Below are positions 57,416 to 64,000 of a DNA stretch of 64,000 bases, piece by piece. Source of the stretch: Oceaniovalibus guishaninsula JLT2003 (GTDB lineage: Bacteria > Pseudomonadota > Alphaproteobacteria > Rhodobacterales > Rhodobacteraceae); assembly GCF_000299575.1 (NCBI RefSeq), contig NZ_AMGO01000007.1:186001-250000 (forward strand). The letters are read 5' to 3'. A program made the translations under genes and the position numbers. Each line of letters begins with the position of its first letter. Within the stretch, counting starts at the first letter, position 1. The notes beneath the pieces are model-generated. The model was given only the letters and a program-made list of their open reading frames with translations. It was not told the DNA's origin and made no database searches.

Positions 57416-59353
57416 CTACCGACCCGCGATCTCGGCCCGCAAGGCCGCGATCGCATCGGGACGGAAGGCCGGCACGTCGCGGGCCAGCGCCGTCAACAGA
57501 TCCGAAGCGGCGTCTTCCTGCCCATCGGCAGCCAGCACCGTCGCCAGCCGCAAACGGATGTCTGGATCGCGGCCCTGCCGCAGGGTGTCGGCCTGGCGCA
57601 ACCGTTCCAGCGACGCGGTCTTGTGCCCTTCCTGCCAGTCGATCCATCCCAGCGTGTCGAGGATGGCCGCATTTCCGGGTGCCAAGTCTGCCGCGCGGTC
57701 GGCAAGGCTGCGCGCCTCGTCAAGCCGCTGCCCGCGTTCGGCCAGAAACCAGGCCAGTTGATTGAGCGTCGCATGATTGTCCGGCGCGCTTTCCGCCGCC
57801 TTGCGGTAATGCCGTTCCGCCGTCTTGTCGTCGCCCAGCGTTTCGGCCACCAACCCCGTACGCAGCAACAGCGTGGCATCGGGCCGGATGGCCGCTGCCT
57901 GTTCCAGCCAGGGCAGCGCTTCGGCCAATGCACCCTCGGCCAGATGGCTTTCCGCTAGGGCGAGTGCAGGGGCGGCGAAGCCCGGATCCCGGCGCGCGGC
58001 CTCGCGCAACCACTCGCGCTGGTGGGAAACCGGACGCCCCGCATCGCGCGCGGCGGCGAACGCGGCGAAGGCAGCGAACGCGTCGTCGCCATTATCGGCA
58101 ATGATGGCCAGCCCCTCGTCGGCCAGGTCGGCGTAGCCTGCCAGCCACAGCCAGAGGGGAAGCGCCAGATCGCGCGCGGTCTGCGGTTCAGGTGCCGTCC
58201 CGAGGCCGGACAGGTCGATGCCGAAGGCCGGCCCGGCTTGGGCAAGACGCCCCGCATCGCCGGTCGCCAGTCCTGAATAAAGGGCATCGACCGATGGCAG
58301 GTCAGTCGCCAGGGGCTCGGCGCCCGAGGCGACGGCGAGGGCGGCCTGCAACGTCCGGGCTGTCGTGCTGTCTGCGTCCAGGGCCGCGATCGCACCGGCG
58401 ATGTCGCCGCCTTCTGCCACGGTGACGGCTGCCATCAGGGCCGCGCGACCTTGCGACGCGGCGCTGTCACCCTCCAGCATCGCGCGTGCCCCGGCAATGT
58501 CCGCCTGGCGTAGCGCGATATCGGTAGCGAGGATCGCCCTGTCGGCAATCGCGGCGCCATGTCGGTCCAGCAACATCGTGGCCCGGTCGAGATCGCCGCC
58601 ATCTCGGGCCTGGATGACGGATTGGCGCGCGGCCTCGACGTTTCCCGGTTCGGCGGCAAGGCAGATGTCCAGCGCCTTCGCCGCACGGGCGCTGTCCCGC
58701 GCCGCGTCCGCGATACGCGCTTCGGTCATGCGGTAAACGCAATTGCGCGGTGCCAACGCGATCGCGGCATTGATAGCGCGTTGCGCGTCCGACATCTGTC
58801 CCAGGGCCAGTTCGCTGACGGCAAGGTTGTTCCAATAGGTCGCGCCTTCGGGCGCGGCAGCGACAGCGGCGCTGAACGCATCGGCCGCGCGTTCGGCATC
58901 CCCGCGCGCCAGGGCGATGCTGCCCATCACGTTTGCCGCATAGGCGTGTCGGGGTGCGATCCGCAGCGCGTCGCCGATCGCGGCCTCGGCCCCGGCCAGA
59001 TCGCCGGCGTTCCGGGCGATCAGCGCGCGGGCGATGGCCGTTTCGGGCAGGAACGGATCGGCCTCGGACAACAACGCTTCCGCCATGTCCGTCTGGCCGG
59101 CCGCCGCCGCACCCAAGGCTTGCAGCGCGTGCGCCTGGCCCGGCGGGCCGGCTAGCGGAGTCGCATCTGGAAGAAGGGCACGGTCCCGCAGCGCGACGGC
59201 GGCCATCTGGGCATCGCGCCCGGCCGTCAGCGCGCCGTCACTCGGCCCGCCTGCGGGCGGGGTCAGGGGCGCCAGGTCGAAGCTGGCGGCGTGCAGAAAG
59301 GGGGCGCTGGCCAGCCAGAGGGCGGCGCAAAGCGCGGTGTTCCTGAGGGTCAT
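57416..59353 (-). CDS. Exported TPR-repeat protein
   Basis: A 645-residue protein with a signal peptide (MTLRNTALCAALWLASAPFL, cut after HAA) and many helical repeats. Clear tetratricopeptide units include YAANVMGSIALARGDAERAA, ATYWNNLAVSELALGQMSDA, NHATLNQLAWFLAERGQRLD and NAAILDTLGWIDWQEGHKTA. Probably a periplasmic protein-interaction scaffold. It starts 60 bases after the VWA/VPLPA-CTERM gene on the same strand and is probably co-transcribed. TPR proteins also accompany exosortase systems (PrsT), but that identity is not claimed. Confidence 0.88.
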   Translation of the reverse strand: MTLRNTALCAALWLASAPFLHAASFDLAPLTPPAGGPSDGALTAGRDAQMAAVALRDRALLPDATPLAGPPGQAHALQALGAAAAGQTDMAEALLSEADPFLPETAIARALIARNAGDLAGAEAAIGDALRIAPRHAYAANVMGSIALARGDAERAADAFSAAVAAAPEGATYWNNLAVSELALGQMSDAQRAINAAIALAPRNCVYRMTEARIADAARDSARAAKALDICLAAEPGNVEAARQSVIQARDGGDLDRATMLLDRHGAAIADRAILATDIALRQADIAGARAMLEGDSAASQGRAALMAAVTVAEGGDIAGAIAALDADSTTARTLQAALAVASGAEPLATDLPSVDALYSGLATGDAGRLAQAGPAFGIDLSGLGTAPEPQTARDLALPLWLWLAGYADLADEGLAIIADNGDDAFAAFAAFAAARDAGRPVSHQREWLREAARRDPGFAAPALALAESHLAEGALAEALPWLEQAAAIRPDATLLLRTGLVAETLGDDKTAERHYRKAAESAPDNHATLNQLAWFLAERGQRLDEARSLADRAADLAPGNAAILDTLGWIDWQEGHKTASLERLRQADTLRQGRDPDIRLRLATVLAADGQEDAASDLLTALARDVPAFRPDAIAALRAEIAGR

Positions 59354-59413
59354 GATATGGGTTCCGGCAGGGGTGAAGGCCGCCCGGCACTGCCGCGCGA
59401 CCTTCGTCTTCGT

Positions 59414-60445
59414 TTAGCCGCGATTGCGCCGACGCATCGCGCCGATCCCCGCCAGCGAGGCGAGCAGCAGAAGCCCCGATGCCGGAAGCGGAACCTGCGG
59501 CAGGTCGCCGACGCCGATCAGGTTCAGCGTCGCCGTGGCAGAGGTGCCGTCGGTGAAGTTCGCCAGAACGCTGAACACGTTGTTGCCCAGCGCCAGCCCG
59601 AAGCCCGCTGCCGTGAAGTTGCCGAGGATCCCCGCGCCGACATTATAGGTCACGCCCAGCGGATCCGTGATCTGAATCGAATCGATCCCCACCGGCGTGC
59701 CGCCCCCGGTGCCGGCGAACGCTGCGATGATGTCGCCGGGATTGCCCGAAAAGTCGAAGAACGTCCCGCCGCCCGCGGCCGCGATCGCCGAAAGCGTCGG
59801 CGCATCCGTTCCGGGGAAACCTACCGTATCGACGGTGATGCCCGCCGCAGCAGCAATGGCCGCTGCATTGGTCGCGCTTGTCGAGGACGATTCGCCGTCC
59901 GAGATCAGCAGCAGCCGCTGCGCCGATCCGGCAGCGCCGTTGGCGACAAGTTCAGCACGGCCAGTGTTGACCCCGGCAGCCAGATTGGTGCCGCCGGACG
60001 CATCGACCGAATTGATGGCCGCTGCGGTCGTCCCGCGCCCGCCTGCGTCGAGCGGCGTCAGGCCCTGAAGCAGAACAGCGTTGGTATCGAATTCGGTCAC
60101 GGAGATGCGGGCGAAGTCCGGCAGCGCATTGACCAAAGCCAGCGCCGCCTGCTGCTGAAGCTCCTGCCGCGTCGTGTCGTTGACGCCGTCGCCGTCAGTA
60201 TCGACCCCAGTGCCCATGGAGCCGGACGAATCGAGAACCAGTGCAAGGTCGAGTCCGGTTCCCCCGACCGTACCGCGGGCATTGGCGATCCCTGTCGGCG
60301 ATACGACAGTGCCCACAGGGAAGGTGGAATTGTCGGGCGGGCTGATCCATGCCACCGATCCAGCCGCGTGAAGCGCGCCTGGGGCGAGGCAGATCGCGGC
60401 CGCGATACCCAGCCGCATGTTCCTGAAATAGCGTTCGATCTTCAT
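59414..60445 (-). CDS. VWA-domain protein with VPLPA-CTERM sorting signal
   Basis: A 343-residue secreted protein with a signal peptide (to about residue 28). The VWA domain has MIDAS residues Asp72/Ser74/Ser76 (DSSGSMG), Thr153 (SGGTNLA) and Asp183 (ISDGES). The insertion DTDGDGVND (residues 82-90) right after the MIDAS start is a calcium-loop-like sequence. The tail VPLPASGLLLLASLAGIGAM plus RRR (residues 318 to the end) is the VPLPA-CTERM signal processed by exosortase D-type enzymes, giving surface or envelope display. No exosortase gene in the window. A GTTAA repeat lies upstream (60494). Confidence 0.9.
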   Translation of the reverse strand: MKIERYFRNMRLGIAAAICLAPGALHAAGSVAWISPPDNSTFPVGTVVSPTGIANARGTVGGTGLDLALVLDSSGSMGTGVDTDGDGVNDTTRQELQQQAALALVNALPDFARISVTEFDTNAVLLQGLTPLDAGGRGTTAAAINSVDASGGTNLAAGVNTGRAELVANGAAGSAQRLLLISDGESSSTSATNAAAIAAAAGITVDTVGFPGTDAPTLSAIAAAGGGTFFDFSGNPGDIIAAFAGTGGGTPVGIDSIQITDPLGVTYNVGAGILGNFTAAGFGLALGNNVFSVLANFTDGTSATATLNLIGVGDLPQVPLPASGLLLLASLAGIGAMRRRNRG

Positions 60446-60493
60446 AATGCCGTTCCCTTTGACAATGGCCCGCCATCCGCGGACTGCTCAAAG

Positions 60494-60508
60494 GTTAACA
60501 GAAGTTAA
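60494..60508. promoter_or_regulatory. GTTAA direct repeat upstream of the VWA gene
   Basis: GTTAA at 60494-60498 and 60504-60508, exactly 10 bases apart, inside an AT-rich patch in the 116-base gap before the VWA gene. Could be a regulator site; only inference. Confidence 0.25.
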
Positions 60509-60561
60509 GAAATCGTCACGCAAAATCTGACGCAAGGTAAACGTGCCGGAAGGAGCCGCCC

Positions 60562-61197
60562 TCAGGTAAAGTTGCGGCTGTCCTTGATCTGGTCCCAGGC
60601 CCAGACGACCTCCTGCAACTGCTCCTCATGTCCACGGTCGCCGCCGTTCATGTCGGGATGCAGCACCTTGATCAGCGCCTTGTAGGTCTTGCGGATCTCG
60701 GTCTTCGTCCAATGGTCGCGCGCATCCAGGATCTCGATGGCGCGGCGTTCGGTCGGCGGAAGGCGGCGGGTCGAGCTGCCGTTGCCGCCCCGGCCGGGAT
60801 TGCGCGTCGCGTTGTCGCCCAGAACCTGATGCGGATCGTCCACGCCCAGCCGGGCCCAGGCGCGCTGTTCGTCGGATCGCTTGCCGAAGGGCTTGGTCGG
60901 GCGGCCCCAGACCCGGTCCCGGTCGATCTGGTCCGCGAATTCCTCTTCGGTGGTGCCGTTGAAGAAGTTCCATTTCAGATTGTATTCGCGGACGTGTTCC
61001 TTGCAGAACCACAGATACTCGTCCAGGTGATCGGGCGACCGGGGCGCGCGATACTGGCCCTGCTCCTGACATCCCTCATGCTCGCAGACCCGCACCGACG
61101 TCTCGAACGCGCCCGACATGCCGCGCTTGCCGCGGGGGTTTTTCTTTTTCGCCGACGAGACGCGGATGTCGAATCCGAATGGATCGCTCTTGGTCAT
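60562..61197 (-). CDS. J-domain protein, bolA-linked
   Basis: A 211-residue protein from the ATG 61197-61195. An N-terminal cysteine-containing part (CEHEGCQEQGQYRAPRSPDH, then FCKEHVREYNLKWNFFNGTT) may bind zinc through Cys/His. The C-terminal J domain contains HPD in KVLHPDMNGGD. It is the family found divergent from bolA in Rhodobacterales, often next to cobS; here cobS is about 27 kb away. Confidence 0.9.
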   Translation of the reverse strand: MTKSDPFGFDIRVSSAKKKNPRGKRGMSGAFETSVRVCEHEGCQEQGQYRAPRSPDHLDEYLWFCKEHVREYNLKWNFFNGTTEEEFADQIDRDRVWGRPTKPFGKRSDEQRAWARLGVDDPHQVLGDNATRNPGRGGNGSSTRRLPPTERRAIEILDARDHWTKTEIRKTYKALIKVLHPDMNGGDRGHEEQLQEVVWAWDQIKDSRNFT

Positions 61198-61269
61198 CGG
61201 GGGCTCCTTTCCTGCTCGGACGCGACAGTCTACTGGTTTGGCCGGAACAGGGAAGAGGGAGTCGACCGC

Positions 61270-61527
61270 ATGAACGTCGCAGAGGAAATCCGCCGCCGGT
61301 TGCAGGCGGCGTTCCAGCCGCGCGAACTGGATGTGCAAGACGATTCAGCCGCCCATCGCGGCCATGCCGGCGCGCCGGAAGAAGGGCAAAGCCACTTCTC
61401 GGTCAGGATGCGCGCCGACAGCCTTGCGGGCCAAAGTCGCATCCAGCGCCACCGGGCCGTGCATGCGGCGTTGGGGTCCGACCTCGTGGCACGGGTTCAC
61501 GCGCTCGCGCTCGACCTCGACGGGTGA
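61270..61527 (+). CDS. bolA: BolA-family protein
   Basis: An 85-residue BolA with GAGGGAG eight bases upstream. Core: EIRRRLQAAFQPRELDVQDD, HFSVRMRADSLAGQSRIQRH and RAVHAALGSDL. The conserved HRAVHA segment can bind iron-sulfur clusters with monothiol glutaredoxins. Divergent from the J-domain gene by 72 bases, and its stop touches the convergent DUF4177 stop. Confidence 0.93.
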   Translation: MNVAEEIRRRLQAAFQPRELDVQDDSAAHRGHAGAPEEGQSHFSVRMRADSLAGQSRIQRHRAVHAALGSDLVARVHALALDLDG

Positions 61528-61959
61528 TCAGCGGTCGGTCGACGGGCCGGGAAAGGGGCGCACTTCGGGCGGCACCCTGCGGTTGGGGGCGCCCAGAGAC
61601 GCCGATGCGGTTGCCTGACGCCGGTCGATGCTTTGCAATGTCGGCACTGCGCGATCGGGTTCTTCGGGCACGGCGCGCGGGGCGGGCGCGGGCTCGGACG
61701 GGACAGGAACCATGTCCGCGTCCTCGATCCAGCGGCGGAAGACCAGCATCGTCTCGTCGCGGGTCTGCCTTGTACCCAGAAACGACCGCCGCGCCTCGAC
61801 GGGCATCGTCTCGGCACGGTGAAATTCCCATCCCTCGGGCGCCAGGGCGTTCAGCGTATCGGCCAAGGTCCGCGCAAAGCGCTGGTCGATCCGCTTCACG
61901 CCCTTGATACGGGCCGGCACACGGGGGGCGGGAACGACCCTGTATTGATAATGCGACAT
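61528..61959 (-). CDS. DUF4177-like protein
   Basis: A 143-residue protein. Residues about 1-80 (YQYRVVPAPRVPARIKGVKR, TLNALAPEGWEFHRAETMPV) match the DUF4177 pattern with EGWEFH; the C-terminal half is Pro/Arg-rich and probably disordered. Function unknown. Its stop directly follows the bolA stop. Confidence 0.85.
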   Translation of the reverse strand: MSHYQYRVVPAPRVPARIKGVKRIDQRFARTLADTLNALAPEGWEFHRAETMPVEARRSFLGTRQTRDETMLVFRRWIEDADMVPVPSEPAPAPRAVPEEPDRAVPTLQSIDRRQATASASLGAPNRRVPPEVRPFPGPSTDR

Positions 61960-62044
61960 CGGGCCTCACGCTGATCTGGAGGGCGATTCCTAAGCGTTCG
62001 GTCCGATTTGGCAAGGCCGCGCGAAAGCGTCCACGCCGGATGGC

Positions 62045-62070
62045 GGAACATCGCCTGTTCAGCGGCCGTT
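62045..62070 (+). promoter_or_regulatory. GGAAC-N17-CGTT, ECF (EcfG-like) promoter
   Basis: GGAAC at 62045-62049 and CGTT at 62067-62070, 17 bases apart, 30 bases upstream of the small lipoprotein start. Same consensus as at 5327-5351. Confidence 0.5.
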
Positions 62071-62099
62071 ACGTCACCACAAACAGAGGAGGAACGACA

Positions 62100-62258
62100 A
62101 TGCTGCGCAGCCTGATGATCCTTGGCCTGCTGACGACGCTGGGCGCCTGCGCCCAGGGAATGGGAACGACCATGACTTCGGACACCACGATGGCCGAGCC
62201 GGTCGAACAAATTGCTGCACCGACCGACGGGTTCGAGAACGAAGTCGGCACCGAATAA
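62100..62258 (+). CDS. Tiny lipoprotein, PTDGF motif (52 aa)
   Basis: GAGGAGG lies upstream of the ATG at 62100. The 52-residue product has a leader with lipobox LGAC (Cys16 or so) and a 36-residue mature tail ending APTDGFENEVGTE. It is preceded by an ECF-type promoter and followed after 56 bases (with a CGGGGG/CCCCCG hairpin at 62267-62282) by another mini-lipoprotein with the same PTDGF motif. Function unknown. Confidence 0.78.
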   Translation: MLRSLMILGLLTTLGACAQGMGTTMTSDTTMAEPVEQIAAPTDGFENEVGTE

Positions 62259-62314
62259 GCACCCACGGGGGTCGGCCCCCCGACGCAGCCGGCCCCCTGA
62301 CCGAAGGAACCCCC

Positions 62315-62461
62315 ATGCGCGCCCTGATCCTGACGACCCTTCTGGCCCTCGCTGCCTGCGCTTCGGCCCCGCCGGACCTGTCCAACACCAGCAAGCAGCC
62401 CAACCTCGCCGCCGCCATTGCCCATCCGACCGATGGGTTCTCGCACAGCGACAAGTATTGA
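62315..62461 (+). CDS. Tiny lipoprotein, PTDGF motif (48 aa)
   Basis: A 48-residue product with a leader and lipobox LAAC (Cys15), then a tail NTSKQPNLAAAIAHPTDGF and HSDKY at the end. It shares PTDGF with the preceding gene and the KY ending with the 45-residue lipoprotein at 4702. Tandem arrangement suggests duplication. Confidence 0.72.
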   Translation: MRALILTTLLALAACASAPPDLSNTSKQPNLAAAIAHPTDGFSHSDKY

Positions 62462-62722
62462 GCGGCGGTCCGTTGTCGCGCCTTCACGCAGGACCAGACG
62501 CTTACTCGAATCGCGCTTCCCGGCAATCGGACGATCCCCAGGGTTGCCGCCTGCTTTGCCCTGAACAACCATTCCGCGACATAGACTTCAACAATGAACA
62601 CTTGGCTCCGGCCATCGTCAACTGACCGATAACAGTCTGACAGTATTTAACTATTTTCATCGAACTTCCTGAAATTCCGGCCTGTTTCGCGTATCGCTGG
62701 GACAGCAACCAAGGAGGGTTCT
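62462..62722. other. Regulatory stretch before the second VPLPA-CTERM gene
   Basis: About 260 bases without a gene. The right half is unusually AT-rich (around 62640-62690), as expected of a promoter region, and AAGGAGG precedes the ATG at 62723. No operator or hairpin could be identified with confidence. Confidence 0.5.
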
Positions 62723-63346
62723 ATGAAACTGAAAACTGTTCTCGCCACCACGATCGCAGCGGTGACGTTGGCCGGCGCGGCATCTGCCGCTTCGGTGACG
62801 TTCGTCAATTCGGACACGTTTGTGTCGAATGGCGGCACCTATACCATCATCGGCACCAATTCGTCCGAAGGCATGGGTCAGCTGTCCTTCCAGTGGAGCA
62901 ATGGCGGCTTGGGCCACCTCGGCGACGCGACGCCGGCCTTCGCTTATGGCGATTTCACCACGACGGGCGAAACCACGATCCGGTTCGAGGATTATCAGCC
63001 CGATTTCGTCAACTTCGCGTCCAGCTTCGCGATCCTGAACCTCGATACGAATACGTTCGTGACCAGCATGGGGTCGTGCACGACTAACGGCGCGCTGTCG
63101 GTGATCGACGGCTATACCTGCGACCGTGCATCCGGTCAGAACGGCGACGCGGCCGCCCGGCCCGAAGGCTTCTTCTATGCCGGACTGTCGGCGGGCAACT
63201 ATCGTATCGCCGTCTACGAACCGAACCGCCCAGAGCGTGGGCAGATCGACTTCGACATCTCGGCCGTTCCGCTGCCGGCCGGCGGTCTGCTGATGCTGGG
63301 CGGCATGGGTGCCCTTGCCGCGATGCGTCGCCGCAAGAAATCCTGA
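62723..63346 (+). CDS. VPLPA-CTERM surface protein
   Basis: A 207-residue exported protein with a strong ribosome site and signal peptide (MKLKTVLATTIAAVTLAGAA). The central domain (GTNSSEGMGQLSFQWSNGGL, AGLSAGNYRIAVYEPN) is a beta-rich sequence of no recognised family, with one Cys pair (SCTTNG and YTCDR) that could form a disulfide. The C-terminus VPLPAGGLLMLGGMGALAAM plus RRRKK is a full VPLPA-CTERM signal. Followed by a terminator. Confidence 0.9.
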   Translation: MKLKTVLATTIAAVTLAGAASAASVTFVNSDTFVSNGGTYTIIGTNSSEGMGQLSFQWSNGGLGHLGDATPAFAYGDFTTTGETTIRFEDYQPDFVNFASSFAILNLDTNTFVTSMGSCTTNGALSVIDGYTCDRASGQNGDAAARPEGFFYAGLSAGNYRIAVYEPNRPERGQIDFDISAVPLPAGGLLMLGGMGALAAMRRRKKS

Positions 63347-63367
63347 TTGCAATCTGAAGAATTGATG

Positions 63368-63399
63368 GGGGCGGTGCCGCAGGGCGCCGCCCCTTTCTT
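63368..63399 (+). terminator. Rho-independent terminator
   Basis: GGGGCGGTGCC (63368-63378) with GGCGCCGCCCC (63383-63393), 11 pairs including a G-U, GCAG loop, then TTTCTT. It is 21 bases after the VPLPA-CTERM stop and just before the convergent gatB stop. Confidence 0.85.
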
Positions 63400-63403
63400 G
63401 CGG

Positions 63404-64000
63404 CTAAAGCCCCAGCCGCTGCGCAACGATGCGATTGACCGCGGCCGGGTTCGCCTTGCCGCCGGTCGCCTTCATCACCTGCCCCACGAACCAGCCCGCC
63501 AGCTTGGGGTTCGCCTTGGCCTTTTCGACCTGCGCCGGGTTGTCGGCGATCACCGTATCCACCGCCGTTTCGATTGCGCCGGTATCGGTGACTTGCCGCA
63601 GACCGCGTTCCTCGACGATACGCGCGGGATCGCCGCCCTCGACATAGACCGTCTCGAACAGATCCTTGGCGATCTTGCCCGAAATCTCGTCCGACGCGAT
63701 CAGGCCGATGATGGCGCCAAGCTGATCCGCCGATACCGGGCTGTCGGCAATGGTCCGGTCGTCCTTTTTCAGCCGGCCGAACAATTCGTTGATGACCCAG
63801 TTCGCCGTCAGCTTGCCGTCGCGGCCCTTCGCCACCCGCTCGAAATAGAGCGCGCTTTCCACATCGGCGGTCAGCACCCCTGCATCGTATTCCGTCATCC
63901 CGTACTCGGCGACGAAACGCGCCTTCTTCGCATCCGGCAATTCGGGCAGCGAGGCCCGGATGCCCTCGACCCATTCCTGCTCGATTTCCAACGGCAACAG
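63404..64000 (-). CDS. gatB: Asp/Glu-tRNA amidotransferase subunit B, 5' part outside window
   Basis: Only the C-terminal 198 residues are present; the frame enters from the right edge with [20 protein letters not shown], the start of the GatB tail after the cradle domain. [33 protein letters not shown] and [20 protein letters not shown] are typical helical and YqeY-like tail blocks that bind tRNA. It makes Gln-tRNA(Gln) and Asn-tRNA(Asn) with GatA and GatC. Confidence 0.96.
   Translation of the reverse strand: MLPLEIEQEWVEGIRASLPELPDAKKARFVAEYGMTEYDAGVLTADVESALYFERVAKGRDGKLTANWVINELFGRLKKDDRTIADSPVSADQLGAIIGLIASDEISGKIAKDLFETVYVEGGDPARIVEERGLRQVTDTGAIETAVDTVIADNPAQVEKAKANPKLAGWFVGQVMKATGGKANPAAVNRIVAQRLGL

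Overview
The window is high-GC, densely coded DNA from an alphaproteobacterium, most likely Rhodobacterales (Rhodobacteraceae/Paracoccaceae). Supporting evidence is the pccB-pccA-DUF4174-methylmalonyl-CoA mutase block, AI-2E exporter-hdaA-ppk-ppx, a J-domain gene divergent from bolA, a DUF2927/TelA/XpaC cluster, and two proteins with VPLPA-CTERM sorting tails. No phage, insertion sequence, CRISPR array or rRNA was seen. The only RNA gene is a tRNA-Leu(GAG). The calls come from reading motifs and gene order, not from database searches.

Layout. 1-2.5 kb: the end of thpR, a solitary choline-binding protein (choX) and a Bcr/CflA-type efflux pump, all on the minus strand. 2.6-12.4 kb: propionyl-CoA carboxylase (pccB, pccA) with five small genes between the subunits, four of them exported or lipoproteins, then DUF4174, methylmalonyl-CoA mutase, a glyoxalase-like protein, a TerB/J-domain protein and a small exported protein. 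12.4-18.1 kb: AI-2E-type exporter, hdaA, ppk1 and ppx (replication control and polyphosphate). 18.2-27.6 kb: an orphan Tat-exported peptide-type binding protein, a PQQ-type sugar dehydrogenase, proS, a glycosyltransferase-like protein, lolCD, a channel-like CLC protein and DUF427. 27.7-34.1 kb: aminopeptidase P, cobT, a low-complexity secreted protein, cobS and exported msrB. 34.1-43.1 kb: a tightly packed minus-strand run terC / 62-aa membrane peptide / xpaC / telA / DUF2927 lipoprotein / SPFH-GYF / four-helix membrane protein / 108-aa protein / double zinc-ribbon protein with a C-terminal anchor / PfkB kinase, preceded by rluB. This is the best candidate for an under-described system, probably an envelope-stress or membrane-remodelling complex. 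43.1-45.8 kb: tadA, lipB, a peptidoglycan-binding protein and tRNA-Leu. 46.0-57.3 kb: one long catabolic operon made of a TRAP transporter, an IclR regulator, a FadJ-like protein, a thiolase, a large/small acyl-CoA dehydrogenase pair, a PaaI-type thioesterase and an acyl-CoA ligase. A 20-bp-period direct repeat precedes it and may be the IclR operator. 57.4-64 kb: a TPR protein and a VWA/VPLPA-CTERM protein, a J-domain protein, bolA, DUF4177, two tiny lipoproteins, a second VPLPA-CTERM protein and the 3' part of gatB.

How the parts connect. The beta-oxidation operon would import a carboxylic (perhaps dicarboxylic) acid and shorten it to acyl-CoAs. Any propionyl-CoA produced could enter the TCA cycle through PccAB and the cobalamin-dependent mutase, whose cofactor needs the CobST cobalt chelatase encoded here. 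Two perfect GGAAC-N16/17-CGTT promoters, the form used by EcfG-type sigma factors, precede two of the tiny lipoprotein genes and suggest a shared stress-responsive envelope regulon.
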